A stretch of 64,000 nt of DNA from Glandiceps talaboti (GCF_964340395.1 NC_135562.1:5157634-5221633), one strand, 5' to 3'; positions 49,465 through 62,778 are shown, counted from the first letter of the stretch. Numbers and translations: made by a program. Notes: generated from the letters alone by a model not told the origin.

Positions 49465-50786
49465 TGTAAATTAGCCACACTATGTCAATATGTCTAGACA
49501 TTGAATGAGCACGTGTCTCTATGACCTGATGGTATCGACACACATTGTTGCAATGCGATTGACGACTAAACAAAATTACCAGATGTCTACCAGACTATTC
49601 ATTAGACAAAAGACTTCAAATGACACATCAGAACAACACTTATCTGCAAAATGAAAGTTTTAGGTCGGTTGCGTGATTCCTCACACCGGCAGCTTGCGGT
49701 GAGCGATGGAGGGTCACTACCCGGGGAAGTTACAGCTGCCTCAACTGTCGATGTAAATGTATAGATTGTTAGACATTGCATAATTCACCAATTCCTAACT
49801 CATCTTACTTTAAGTATGGACATGCCATAAAGATAGCCTAATCACGTGAGCAATATCGCACTTTTATCGGTAGGATACCTGACAAGATATGATATCATTG
49901 GCCTGCCCTATTTTAAAGAAATGACTGTAAACTGACCAGCACATCGAATTGTGACGTCATTTCCTGTCAAATTCTTACCCTTTATCTTAATATAATGCTT
50001 TTATGATAAAGGATGTTAAATATACGATCAAGTATATTCCTTAGCATAAACACCAGTAGTTGCATTGTGCTACAAAGAAGTTTAAATACGTTATCACCAA
50101 GTTTACTCGGTGGGTATACATTATGTCTTTCAATATCTACATTGTTCCCAACATAACGGATAATGCGTATAAACGTACTTGTGTTTTGAACGTACATAAG
50201 TATTTGCTTCTATACTTAGTTCTTGCCAAGTTATGATCTATTTTGGTAAAATTGTTGTCTTTCAGTTACTTTATTTTAAACAATCTCCATTTCAATCTGA
50301 TATAAAATGTGACACAGAATGGTTGGGGATATGACAATCTATCCAGATGATAATATACACATTGTACGAGGTAGTTAGACATACCGACATTTCCTACAAG
50401 CTAGCAAATCCTCACATTAGATATATTTCTGTGTTTTCTACGTGTCATTTATAGCGATGGCATTTACTGCTTCTCACTTTACAAATAACTAGCATGAAGG
50501 GAGATGGCAATGTAGTCTGAAATCCAGGCTGCTAATATAGTTTAAGAGTAAATGAATACATTAATTATCATGCGGTAGTTACGAGAAAAAGGCTTACAAT
50601 GCTTTGAGGTTACAAAGGGGTTATTACCATATTTGATTAACATTGATAAATTTCATTTATGGAAACAATACCTTTTATAAACACAAATTAAGCTGGTGGT
50701 GTAGAACCGTGGGAATTTCCACATCAAATATTTCAATATGGTTTTCATTGTTTGACCTGTCATGAGAATATTTCTGTAATTATAAA

Positions 50787-51400
50787 GTGAGTGAGTGAGT
50801 GTGAGTGAGTGAGTGAGTGTGTGAGTGAGTGAGTGAGTGAGTGAGTGAGTGTGTGAGTGAGTGAGTGAGTGAGTGAGTGAGTGAGTGAGTGAGTGAGTGA
50901 GTGAGTGAGTGAGTGAGTGATGAGTGAGTGAGTGAGTGAGTGAGTGAGTGAGTGAGTGAGTGAGTGAGTGGGTGGGTGGGTGGGTGGGTGGGTGGGTGAG
51001 TGTGAGTGAGTGAGTGAGTGAGTGAGTGAGTGAGTGAGTGAGTGAGTGAGTGGATGAAAGGGTAGCTGACTGGCTGGATGACCGGTTATATGTACATGTG
51101 TGAATAGGGTATGGCTAGATGGACAGATAGATAAGCGAATGGATGCGGGGAAAGTGTGGGTGGCTGGATGATTGATGGATGGATGTATGGATGGATAGAT
51201 ATATTGATGAGTGCACGAATGAATGAATGAATGAATGTATGTATGCATGGATGGATGGATGGATGGATGGATGGATGGATGGATGGATGAATGAATGAAT
51301 GAATGGATGGATGGATGGATGGATGGATGGATGATGGATGGATGGATGGATGGATGGATGTATGGATGGATGGATGGATGGATGGATGGATGGATGAATG
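50787..51400. repeat. (GAGT)n then (GGAT)n microsatellites
   Basis: (GTGA)n with GGGT interruptions to about 51055, then (GGAT)n and (GAAT)n from about 51171. The 244-residue frame on the minus strand is repeat-encoded. Confidence 0.97.
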
Positions 51401-52037
51401 GATCGACGGAAAGAAGGATGGAGTGGTGGGTAGATGCTATAAAAGTAGACAGTTTGATCATGAGTGTTACCGTAGACTGATTGCCATTTATCATGTTACA
51501 GTCTCTGCTGTTTCAACCCATCTCATAGAAGACGTTCAACCCCTACACGTACAGTTACGTAATACGTAATGACACATAATGGCAATTTTCAAATCCCTTG
51601 CAAATGCAATTAATTTCAATTCAGGACAAATAAAACAGTTGTAAAGTTAATTTTGTGGCACAATGCATGAAGCTTGTACTAGTAAATTAGAATCATACAA
51701 AAGCCTGTTGCTGCACGACTAGATCGACAACATTTGATAAATATTATCGGCAGCAAATTGTCGGAAAACAGGCATGCGCATGATTAACATATCATGGTTT
51801 TGTACCTTGACCCTGTTAGACATACATGCAAATATAATGTACAAACTTGATTTTTACGTCACTGGAAAGCTTGATGTGAGATCGAAGTTTATGTAACACA
51901 TGGAATCAAGTTTGAAAATATGATATAGAAATCTGATTTTAAGCGGGGTTTTTTTCCCCTGAAAATGTGAAAAGTTTGTCACGAAAGTGTGTTATTGGAA
52001 AAAAATAATACCTGTAGCATAAAAACCCGTTTCATTA

Positions 52038-52362
52038 TTGTCTATAGTGGCAGTGAACCAGGTCAAACGTGGAGGGGAATGCAGAAAGAACAGTTTTAGT
52101 AAACGCGCAACTCGTTCACTTCGCTCAAACACCAAAAGTCTACTTCATGTACCCCGTTGTAATACAAAGTTATATGGTAAGTGTGGGTTCTCGCGAGCAG
52201 TGCCAGTCTTATGGAACAGTATACCAAATGAACTTCGTTCTTCACCAACTGTAGATAAATTTAAGAAGGATATATCAAGACACATCTACAAGAGCTTTCT
52301 AACCTTTTACATAGACCATGACGTCGTATTGGAATTTGGCGCTATGCAAATTATTGGGATTA

Positions 52363-52397
<35 letters not shown>
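52038..52397 (+). mobile_element. 5'-truncated non-LTR retrotransposon (LINE) 3' end
   Basis: The frame ending at 52379 contains KLYGKCGFSRAVPVLWNSIP, ELRSSPTVDKFKKDI and RHIYKSF, the typical extreme C-terminus of CR1/L2/Jockey-type reverse transcriptase polyproteins (YG-R-FS-APVLWNSLP then FK--L). The 3' end GGCGCTATGCAAATTATTGG followed by (ATTG)n is the usual LINE tail. Only the last ~110 residues remain; no RT or endonuclease domain is present. Confidence 0.8.
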
Positions 52398-52400
<3 letters not shown>

Positions 52401-52839
52401 CAGCTCAGAGTACAGACACATTTCACGATGGACCGGAGAGGGGATATTAAAAGGGATGTTATCGAAAGTGACGGACAAAAACACCCAGCATGGAATCTCT
52501 GCTTCACTACTTGAGAATATCATTTCCATTATGCAACATGTGTTTTGTAATTTCGATCCTATCAATCCAAATATTAGGTGCACTGCATAAATATGGGCCA
52601 TAATTATAATTTCTTTAAAATTGTATGTTTAACAGTGTTCATAAATCCATATTATTACATCTTTTAGTTCAGCTGCTCTAGACTACACCCAATTTGTTGT
52701 AAATATATTTTGAATAGTACAACACATGTTGACATTTACTGCATTCATCCAGCTACTGTCACCATCACATGTACACACTCTTTTTTTTGTAAAGATAAAT
52801 CACTCCACATTGTTATTATTATATAAAGGTTATATTGAA

Positions 52840-53377
52840 TTTATTGATTTCATTGACACCTTTCAATTAAATAGACAATAAACAAAACCGATATCTAAAT
52901 ATTTTTCTGTTTTTTACATTTTTTTACATATAAAAGAATAACAGTACAAATAGAAAATAAGTACAAATCCATTGAAAATATATCAAGATACAGAAACATC
53001 CCTATTTTTCGAATTACAAAATTTACATTATATACACAATGCGCATGCGTGGTCCCTGGGAGACCAGTTTTGGCAAAATGGCTGAAGAGTAAATAGTTTC
53101 GTATGTAAAAGTGTTCACCGTTTTTTGCGACATTCTATGCCAAAAAAGAGGCCGAATTTGTTCAAGCACAGTGTCTCATGTCGTAAACTATATCTGTTGA
53201 GCGAAATGTGAGGGTGGGTGCTCCGAGCTATTTTAGAATACAACTTCGATTAAAAACAGGTATAGAAAAAATTATCGTCAGCTTAATCACACACTACAAA
53301 TGTTACATCAAAAAAATTAAATTAAAAGATATTGAAAATAAAACCAATCGCACATTGCACAATAAAGTCACATAAAA
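52840..53377 (-). promoter_or_regulatory. Possible mos 3' UTR elements (CPE-like and poly(A) signal)
   Basis: Reading the minus strand after the mos stop, TTTTAT (CPE-type UUUUAU) occurs at 53372-53377, 53338-53343 and 52930-52935. AATAAA occurs at 52840-52845, 85 nt after the last CPE. In vertebrates mos mRNA is controlled by cytoplasmic polyadenylation through CPEs. The region is AT-rich, so chance occurrence is likely enough to keep confidence low. Confidence 0.3.
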
Positions 53378-53852
53378 TACATGAACAATTTAAGCTCGCA
53401 CAGTAAATCGCCCTTACGAAAACATACTAAAACATAGTCGTTCAGTTGCTTTGTAAATTTGTGTCACACCTCTCACTCGTGTTCGACCCCGTCACATATA
53501 CGTTTACAATTACATTTGCATGAGAATAACGACCTGTCATCGGCGTTTGACAGTCTAACAAACATGGTCATATTTTCTGTATAATATTTACACGCTATCG
53601 TAGCGAAAATAGAGCAATATCATTGATGTATAAATTTAGAATTATATTTAAATATATATATATTATTTGTCTTGATTCTATGGAAGACATACTAACGCGC
53701 AGTACAAGGCACTGGTGGTCTAACGTCACCTCGTCGATGTGTTAATATTCCAGCGTTATTTGGAAGACAAATGGAATAAATTGGCAATGTCGTCAAAATT
53801 GATTTCAGAAGCCCATATAACGGGCCGGGTCATATATGTTTTCTAAATTTGC

Positions 53853-54956
53853 CTACCATTTCAGTGTTGTTGTTGGGGAAGACAGTTTCTCGACTAGTCT
53901 CGCAGCCGCTGGTCTCTGTTCAGGTTTTGGCGACCAACATTGCATTATCATATCCACAAACCACGTCTCGTTCATGTCATTCAAAAAATTCGGCTCGAAA
54001 GAAGGTCGGAGGTGGTATGCGACGACACCGAATATGACAACATGTTGGTTCTCCCCGGCGAAAGGTTGTTCCCGCGTTACCATTTGCCATAGTGTAACTC
54101 CAAACGAATATATGTCCGCTTTAGTTGTTGGGGCATCCCCGCGGAGAAGCTCCGGGGCTCTGTAAGCAAATGTACCCGTCAAATATGACCTCTGAGTTGG
54201 GCTAACAACCCCTTGGCCTTCCTCTTTCACAGTCTGACAGCACCCAAAATCGGCCAATTTACACGTGTCATTAGGAGTAATTATAACGTTTGATGGTTTT
54301 AAGTCTAAATGGACAATTCCGTTGTCATGAGTGTAACGCAAAGCGTTCGCAATATCTAGCGAATAACCCAGCCTCCGTTCCCGTGGTAGAGGACCAGGTA
54401 TGTCGTTAATCAACTGTTGTAAATTCATGTCCCCCGCATACTCCATAATAATAAACGCACAATTTGAACCGTTCGAACCAGCACTGGCTAGTATAGTCTT
54501 CACAATATTGCTGTGTTTGAGTCGTAGTCCGGCCAATTCTGCTTTAAAGCTCTCGACCGCAGCTCTCTTGTTTTTGGTGAACACATTTATTCTCTTGACA
54601 GCCACCCTATTACCTCCATACGTGCCTTCATACACGGCTCCGAAGCCTCCACTGCCGATAAGTTTGTGAATTTCAATATCTTCAAAATGAAGACCTCTCG
54701 CAACAATTTGCATTGACGACAGGCATGACGTACTGTTACTGTTGAAATCTCCACTAAAAGTATAGTCAATCTCTGGCCGTAACGCTTCTGTAGGCATGTT
54801 GTCGTCGAGCAAGGATGCGTACGAAGTTTTACGTCGCCGTTTGTACCTTCGAGGTTTTGGACGGTGAATATTCGCCTGCCGTTCTCTCATCTGGTTTAAC
54901 ACCGGCCGAAGCCTGCGCAGGAAGAGCCGAAGAATTTGTAATAATATTTTTGTCAT
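53853..54956 (-). CDS. mos: Mos serine/threonine kinase (MAPKKK), intronless
   Basis: 367 aa from the ATG at 54956 to TAG at 53853. The frame is open slightly further up, to a TAA at 54999-55001, but this is the first ATG. The N-terminal ~85 residues are basic and unconserved (RRYKRRRK). The kinase domain follows: G-loop GSGGFG (101-106), VAVK (Lys121), Glu140, the Mos-type catalytic loop HLDLKPSN (216-223, Asp218), DFGCC (236-240), APE (267-269), DIYSFGVTLWQM (281-292) and VVAYHLRPS. HLDLKP, DFGC and the S/F-LWQM segment are diagnostic of Mos within the kinome. Mos activates MEK and MAPK in oocytes and gives meiotic arrest. All catalytic residues are intact. The single-exon structure matches mos in other animals, so intronlessness is not evidence for a retrocopy. 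Confidence 0.95.
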   Translation of the reverse strand: MTKILLQILRLFLRRLRPVLNQMRERQANIHRPKPRRYKRRRKTSYASLLDDNMPTEALRPEIDYTFSGDFNSNSTSCLSSMQIVARGLHFEDIEIHKLIGSGGFGAVYEGTYGGNRVAVKRINVFTKNKRAAVESFKAELAGLRLKHSNIVKTILASAGSNGSNCAFIIMEYAGDMNLQQLINDIPGPLPRERRLGYSLDIANALRYTHDNGIVHLDLKPSNVIITPNDTCKLADFGCCQTVKEEGQGVVSPTQRSYLTGTFAYRAPELLRGDAPTTKADIYSFGVTLWQMVTREQPFAGENQHVVIFGVVAYHLRPSFEPNFLNDMNETWFVDMIMQCWSPKPEQRPAAARLVEKLSSPTTTLKW

Positions 54957-55149
54957 TGTTTCTGTTGGTTGTTGTTTTTTCACTGGTGGAAACAAATTTT
55001 AGCACCTGTTAGCTTCAATTCCACGAGTCGTTACAATAATAGGAGATCAGAGAAGTAGTGCTGTCTGCGCAACGACGAACACCACTCTCTCAAAATGACA
55101 ATTCAGCCAACCCGTTTATTCTTTACCAGTACTCTGCATAATTATAAGC

Positions 55150-55226
55150 GCTTTTTATGTTTGAATACATATTTTCGTATTGTCTGATGACGGACATGTA
55201 CGTCATCATCCAATCAGCAAACGTCA
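55150..55226 (-). promoter_or_regulatory. Putative mos promoter: CRE half-sites, CCAAT motif, TATA-like box
   Basis: Upstream of mos lie TGATGACG and CGTCATCA (55185-55192 and 55201-55208, an inverted pair with an 8-nt spacer), CCAATCA at 55210-55216 and another CGTCA at 55222-55226. On the minus strand a TATA-like ATAAAAAG follows at about 55151-55158, some 195 bp before the ATG. Arrangement and distance fit a promoter; function is inferred. Confidence 0.4.
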
Positions 55227-55667
55227 TTTAATTTTGCAAGCATGCTACATTGTCGTGGAAACTATTTTTGTCATCCCACCATATGGTGGAGATCAGAATC
55301 TAAATAGAATAGACCATTTTTTTACGAAGGGGTTTGACGGTATATGGATGGAGGGGCTATGTGACAGGTGAAGCCGTAATATAATATTCAAAAAACGTTG
55401 GGAGTTTATATGTATTGTATTGATAACAATCAACGACTGTTAAGTAGGTCAATGAAAGGTCGCCAATTTTATATTACATTACTATAAGTCCTAATGCTCT
55501 ATCAATCGAGTGGCTCTATCGTGCATTAGGTATACTGTCAAAGAATGTTTATCCGAAATAAAAGCCGAATTCAGTTTGCCTATTTTACAATGGAGAGTGT
55601 CGAGAACCCTGCTTAAAGAAGTTGTTTTTTTTGCTTTTGTTTTTGTCAATATTCCACTTTTACATCT

Positions 55668-55741
55668 TCTATTCTATTCTATTCTATTCTATTCTATTCT
55701 ATTCTATTCTATTCTATTCTATTCTATTCTATTCTATTCTA
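55668..55741. repeat. (ATTCT)n pentanucleotide array
   Basis: About 14 perfect ATTCT units, 0.7 kb upstream of mos. It is the opposite strand of the motif at 43409-43800. The stretch 55742-58560 contains no supported gene. Confidence 0.97.
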
Positions 55742-57999
55742 AATTAGTCAAAAATGGGATCTTGGCCTCAGCACCAGACCTGCACAGTGTCCCCCACTCG
55801 TATTATTTGCAATAAATCGATACATTTAGACGCAGACAGCATTTAGGTTTTCCCGCCAAATGTTCTTGAAACTTGTTCTGGCACATAGTGGAATCGAATT
55901 TGTGGAGAAAATGTTTAATTGCCATAAAAGAAAATTTCAAATGTGCAAAATCGGTGGCATTTATAATGTTTTGTTACAAAAGCAATAGTCAATAGTTTTA
56001 TTACATTCAACATGTTGTTAAATGGTAAATGTGAATTGCAGGTCCAGACACGACCTCGTTGAATTTATTTTGAAAATAAATATCCATGTTCTATACAATG
56101 TACATAAAATTTCTCCCTCTACGTCAGTTTAATTAAAGCTCCCTTCACACTAGCCAGTGACGTCAGCTTTAGCCAATGTTATCGTTCACGTATTATGCTC
56201 CTCGAACACTTGAAGTATCAATACTATAAGGTGCTGCTATAACAATGGAAGCTATCTTAGGAACGAATATCAATGAAAATCAACGTTCTTACTAATAAAA
56301 TATGTCGTATTAAACTGTACTATGGAAGTTTTTTTTGTCGGACTATGAGGTGGGGTGCACGTGGGGGGGGGGGGGGTCAACCGTAGTGTATTCAAACAAA
56401 CCGACTACATTTTATTGTCCCCGAGAGTTAACACATTACTTGGCGGTCATATTGGCTTTCATATTAATTTTAATTTTTCAAACACAAAGTTACTACATTT
56501 TTGTTAATATTTTGACCTCTATTTTACAAATTTGTACAACTGGTGACCCCTGTTTTTTTAATTTTGTAACAAAGAATGGGTTGCAGGAACAGTTAAAGTT
56601 AACACTTCATTCCAGATGCGCATTTCATAAAAAATTGGTATATATAGATTAATTGTTACGTTTTAGAGCTTGACAGAACTGAAGTAAAATTGTAAATAGT
56701 TTGACAATTATGGAAAAAGTGTACGTCGTGACAATATTGAATGGAGGATGATTGCTAAGATAATGGTAGCTCACGCTAAGACAATGTCAATGTACAAAAG
56801 TTAGTAAGTTTTTGTCAAGTCAGATAATGGCAAGAAACAGTGATAACAAGAGTTCTGTGGAGCTATTATGATAAATGCTAGAAAGAAATTCAATTAGCCA
56901 AGCGACGTTTTGTTTCGAGTCAACTGGCTTTCATTTACATTTTGTCTATCACAAAGCTCCTGATGCAGTACACAAATTGGCACCACTATACCAGGAATGG
57001 GACACTGAAAAAGCATAAATTGGAGAGATGTTTGTGAAAAACTACAAAAAAGCAGGGTGATACAACAACATTGATGTAACTCAACTGTTGGACCGTTCTC
57101 TTTTCTTAATCAAAATAGTTTATTGATACATTATTTCATACCATATTGCTGTGTTGTCGGTCTCCATAAATTGTGCATAAATAAAAGTACACGATGACAA
57201 ACACGCAAAGCTGAATAACTTGAAAACATTAATGATTTTCTTGGTATTGCTCTTACTATATATTACCTTTTTTTAATCTTACGGCCAGTTGTTCATTTGT
57301 CAGTACACATATGGACTCATAATGTATATGGGACTTAAAGACCAGACGGTCAATGACCCAACTGTTTATCCTTGGTATCAGTGACTAAAGCAATTAATTA
57401 GAGAATTCTTTTAGTTTTAGCAAACGTGTAATCATTCCTGTCACCCACAACTGCTTTGTAGCAAGCTGTACAACCAAACTCATTAACAGTCCATCGTCTG
57501 TGGTGAATTTGATGAGATGGTCTGGTCACAGGTGAACACATCTGTCTAGATGCCAGTTCGGAGAGAGACATTAATACTGGATAATGAAATAATTGCGTGA
57601 TCAAGGTCCGTAGTAGACGGATAAAAAATGCAGTCATCTTCTAGATACTAATGAGGAGAAGAAAAACAACAAACAAAACTCGAGGTCATGCAAATATAGT
57701 AGGCTCAGCGGAGTAAACTCCATCTAAATATTAATGCATATACATCATGTCAATTTGTCGACCTATACTTAGAGAACAAAATCCATGTGTCTTGGGTATA
57801 AAACACGCCATTGTTATCTGGAAAGTGTAATATTTTTTTCGCCTGGACAAGAGAGGTTTGAATTTAGTCCTACACTAGATACAACGGAAACGTTTTGGAA
57901 ATGTTTTAATTGTTAGATATTATTGACTTATTCGTAATATCTTAGACCCAGAATTGTATTGAATCATATGTGGGTTAACTATTTTATATGGCTTTACGC

Positions 58000-58105
58000 T
58001 TATAATGTCACAAGTATTCCTATCAAATTGATTTTTAGGTCCGCACCCATACTCAGTGGCACAAAGGCGATCACGATTTCAACCTGCTGCTGTAATGCTT
58101 TGGCT
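58000..58105 (-). repeat. Dispersed repeat R1, reverse copy
   Basis: The minus strand reads CAGCAGCAGGTTGAAATCGT, GATCGCC, GGGTGCGGACC, AAAAATCAATTTGAT, the R1 core. Confidence 0.68.
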
Positions 58106-58576
58106 AAAGTCGACCTCTATTTAATATGTACCATGTTCCAATTATCGATATTTTTAGTGAATGTGTTGCTGGTTACCTTATTTTACAGTTACTGCAAAAC
58201 GAGCTTAACAGGAATATATACCCCTAATAATGTCTTTTTTTCTATATTTCGTCATTCTTGGAAATTGACCTGCAATTTTATACAAATTACATAAAACTTG
58301 TATGTTTTTTTATACTTTTGATATTTGCAATGACTATTTTTATAACTGACGAAGATAACGTGGCCTAGTTCTTCATTTATATCTCAACAGTAACAAATTA
58401 AGTCAGATATTAAGTTTTGCAATTTGCAAATGAACTAAATTTTGCAAATGAAGTAAATTATTTTATTTATCCCGTCATATGGATTTGGTACACTGTCATA
58501 AATATCAAGATAAGAATATATTAGATTATTATTTTTCCGATGGAGGTTTTTCTTCCGTTCCAGTATTAAGTGAGTA

Positions 58577-58662
58577 GTTGTGTGTGTGTGTGTGTGTGTG
58601 TGTGCGTGCGTGCGTGCGTATGTGTGTGTGTGTGCGCGCGCGCACGCGTACGTGTGTGTAAC
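58577..58662. repeat. (GT)n/(GC)n alternating purine-pyrimidine tract
   Basis: GT, GCGT and GCGCGCGCGCACGCG blocks form about 85 bp of almost strict alternation, a strong Z-DNA-prone sequence. Confidence 0.93.
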
Positions 58663-59366
58663 TTGATCGAGTGAGTAAGTGAGTATTGATACTCGAGTGA
58701 GTGGTTAAGTGAGCTAGTGACCCGGAATAGACGAATATACATTAAACCATGTGGGTTTTTCCCATATTCTAGGAATATAGCCAGCAAATTAAACAAAAAT
58801 ACATAAGACTTGTATGATTTTTATGCTTATGATATTACCAATGTCCTATTTTCATAACTGATGAAGATAACGAGGCACAGTTTTTTTTATTCATATCTCA
58901 TCAGTATACGGATTATGTCAGATACTAAATTTTGAAATATGCAAATGAACCTAATTATGAATGTTCGATAGAAATCGTTCGATGGCTACCACATATAGGC
59001 CATCACGAGGCACGTGCCTCAAAATTGTCATATATTATTAGGTAATCACATGGTAAGAATTACGACTAATGACCACATTGGAATCAACGTGTTATGAAAT
59101 AGACATGAATCGTACACGGGCAGTACGTGGTCAAGTTGATTAAATTATATTATAATAATTAATTATACGTTGGAAAACATGTACAATCCTTGACAAAGCG
59201 CGAAGCATAACCGAGACGCATGGTTCGTCACTACGAGAGTGGTCACATTTGTGTTTGACGAATGAGACATGTATTTAGAAAAATATGTTGTTGTTTTTAA
59301 ATAACGTTTTAAAATGTACAAGTGCATGTATCTTAACATCGTCAACTTGATTAATCATCTAAGCAT

Positions 59367-59435
59367 ATATTTATTTATTTATTTATTTACTTATTTATTT
59401 ATCATGCAGTGATGTATTTTTTTTGAGCTTTGATA

Positions 59436-59510
<75 letters not shown>

Positions 59511-59666
59511 ATCTGTCTGCTCCCTCCCTCCCCCTCCCCTCTCCCTCCCACCCGCCCTCCCTCCCTCTCTCCCTCCCTCCCCCCTCTCTCTCTCCCTCTC
59601 TCTCTCCCTCCCTCCCCTCTCTCTCTCAATCACATTGACTTTGAAAGTGAAGAGTACTGAAATAAA

Positions 59667-59709
<43 letters not shown>

Positions 59710-59716
59710 GCTGCTG

Positions 59717-59782
<66 letters not shown>

Positions 59783-59785
59783 TCA
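59367..59785. repeat. (ATTT)n, (GTCT)n, poly-CCCT and (CTA)n compound repeat
   Basis: (ATTT)n at 59367-59400, (GTCT)n at about 59437-59520, an unbroken pyrimidine tract of about 110 nt at 59520-59629, and (CTA)n at 59669-59780. All open frames here are repeat-derived. 59786-61560 contains nothing I can support. Confidence 0.95.
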
Positions 59786-61569
59786 AATAGATTATACACT
59801 CAACTCAGACTAGTTTTAACTAACGTAGTGTATGGGTCTCACACAGCAGAAAGTGATCATTTCGACGACAACCCAGGGTTTAATATATTTAACATTTTGA
59901 CTAACAAGTTTAATCTGTCGTTGGTGTTTGTAGTTTGGTATACTTTTATATTTCGAAGAAATATGAACAGCCAACCCTAGATCCACTGTTTGAGCATCAG
60001 ACCCGTAGAATCAAATCGTCGATGGATGGTCTACAAAAGGACGTAAAATGCCCTTATTTATCTATCGCAACAGGTTGTAATTGATAACAACACATGTACC
60101 TGTACACATCACAATTACCTCCTATGAATACTCGTGTGTGATCTCCACCCCAAAACTTGATGTTGAATTCTCCGAGATTCTCCTATGAGAGTGGTTGTAT
60201 TAGAAATAGTTGTTTCTCTGAATGAAAGTGTACACTTGAGTGTCGAAGACCAAACCAAACGACAGCACATTTTATTTCAGGTATTATTGAGATTGGCTTC
60301 TGTGGTTATCGTTTCTGCTAGTCTATTCTTAGTAAATATGTTATATAGATAGCTACAGTTAGACCACAAATATAACCGACACAAGTTGCAGTGTCAAACA
60401 GACAGTATAACGTTTCCTTCACTTAATTTGGTGGTTTTTGATGGAAGATAAGAGCTAATACTTTGAATTGTTGCTGACATACGTTTTATCAGTAGTGTTT
60501 GTAGATAATTATTCACAATTTGAAACATATTTAAACGCCCTAGAATAAGTGGGTTTGTAGAATTTGCCCAGCAGACGACCTTTGCTGTGCACACGTGTAC
60601 ATATCAGATTATATTTAGAAGAGACGGTCGTATGATACTTAATTTATTCGCCAAATTCTAAATTTGGAATTTACTGAATTGAAACGTTTATGCTCCTAAA
60701 ACACAATTTATGAGGTGACGGTACGATCAAAGACATCCATGCCAATAGGACACGTGGTGACATGTTGTTGTCCTTATCAGAACAATCAAAAATATTTGCT
60801 TTGTAAAAGTTCTTTAAAAAAAACATAAATCAAATCGTGACAACAATGCCGTAAGTGATATTTTGAGTCATTAAAGCCAAATTTCAAATGGGGAAGAGAT
60901 GGCGACTTTTCCACAATTCGTTATTATTTTCAAATAAAACAAAAATAGAACATTTAATTATAACTTAAAAACATATGTATTTACTGAGCAGAACAAATAA
61001 ACACCACACCCAATTATCTAGATTACATACATTTACTTTTATTGGCACATTTCCCTGTCTGTTTATTAGGTTTTTCAGACACTTCTACAAAAACTCCCGA
61101 TGTGATAATTACAGTAAATGTGTAATTTACATAAACATTAATTTGAACTCAGCACCATTTGGATGACATACCCTCATGTTACTCAGTCGGCTAACTTTGA
61201 TGCCCCATGCTTGTTAAGCATAACGATAAATAAACGGGTACCTACAGCCTTCAATAAGTCACTCAAGCATTACCGTGACTGATGTACTTCGGTCAAGAAC
61301 AAAGGCCAAGGCCACGTGGTTTTTTTTTCTGGTCAGATAAAATTATTAAAATATTATTGTAAGTTCATTTATACTATGTATAGTTCGTTCAGCATATCAG
61401 CTTGACATCAAAGAAGTCCAGTGAGGGCCTCCGCTACTGGTTCAAGTGATGCAGAAGGAACTGGTGTGTCCGGAGAAAACTATTGTGGTACTGGTGTGCT
61501 CAGTACCATGTATGGCGGCGCAATGGACAACGTCTTCATACTTCACTTGAACTGCTGCTACACTGAACA

Positions 61570-61885
61570 TGTTTTACAATGCTTGTAACTGTTTACAAAT
61601 TATGTTAGCGAAGAATGTCGAAAAATGTTATCTTAATACAGTGCCATTCAGGAATGAATATTTTTAACGAAGACTGCCGAAAAATGCCGAATGAATTGTT
61701 ATCATAATATAGAGTCTTTGAACAATACAATATCTGTAACTGTTTTCAGTTTTCTGTTCGCGAAGTACGCCGAAAAATGCCGATTGGCTTGCTACTATGA
61801 TACAATGTCATTGGGCAACGCGACATTTGTAACCGTTTACAAATTTTGTTTGCGAAGAATGCCGAAAAATACCGATTGACAATAC
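61570..61885. repeat. Diverged ~110-bp tandem repeat, 3 units
   Basis: Each unit carries TGTAAC-GTTT, GCGAAGAATGCCGAAAAAT-type and CCGATTG blocks followed by TATNATACA-TG-CATT. The 62-aa frame over units 2-3 repeats FVTVYKFCLRRMPKN-like text twice, consistent with the repeat rather than with a gene. Confidence 0.75.
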
Positions 61886-62501
61886 ACCATGACTCCAATA
61901 CATGATGTTATGTGTGCGCAAGAAAAATGCTTTTCCTGAATGAAATGGCGTTGTTATTTTTCTACTTCATCAAATTTCATGATTCCACCTGACGGTTTAA
62001 TTACAATCTCATGTATCGATTTAATTTTTCATTTTCAAAATAACATTAAGTGCGTGCTTCTGTATAGTAATATAGCACAACACAATTATAAACAACATAT
62101 GGAACAACAATGGAGGCAAGTAAACCAACATATACTGAATTCGTAGCTCAGAATAATTGTAGAACTTTCAGACCATATTTAGGAGCCTGTTTAATGTAAA
62201 CATTTGACTCATGTAGTGAAACTTAATCAAAATTGATTTTTGAACCAAAAATCTTTTCTAACAGCTTAATATTCCTCATATCACTATTTTATTGGTAGTA
62301 ACTTTAAGCTAAAAACGATTTACAAACTAATACCGAAAATTTGTATTGCTAGCCAAATACATATACAAGCAAGATCGCCTGTAATTATCTATGCAACAAC
62401 ACGGGGTTATATAATGTATGCAATACTTCACTGAAAGACCCTTAGGCTAGGATTACGTAATTATATGCCCGTATGTTGTCCAAGTATAAATACCATTCAT
62501 T

Positions 62502-62502
<1 letters not shown>

Positions 62503-62564
<62 letters not shown>

Positions 62565-62778
62565 CATACATGTGCACGCACGCACGCACGCACACACGCA
62601 CATCCATACATCCATGTATACCTGTACATACATCCATGTATACCTGTACATACATACATACATACATACATACATACATACATACATACATACATCCATC
62701 CATCCATCCATCCATCCATGCATGCATGCATGCATGCATGCATGCATGCATGCATACATACATACATACATACATACA

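Noticed and set aside
50760-51494. 244-aa frame rich in HSLT and HPSI repeats
   Set aside because: Produced by (GAGT)n and (GGAT)n microsatellites.
53036-53100. GCGCATGCG (NRF1-like) next to AAAATGGCTGAAGAG, resembling a promoter and start codon
   Set aside because: The frame stops after four codons, no donor follows, and the site lies in the probable mos 3' UTR on the other strand.
57398-57637. 79-aa minus-strand ATG frame
   Set aside because: It has a true ATG and two Cys near its end but no recognised domain, no promoter or poly(A) evidence; length is within chance expectation.
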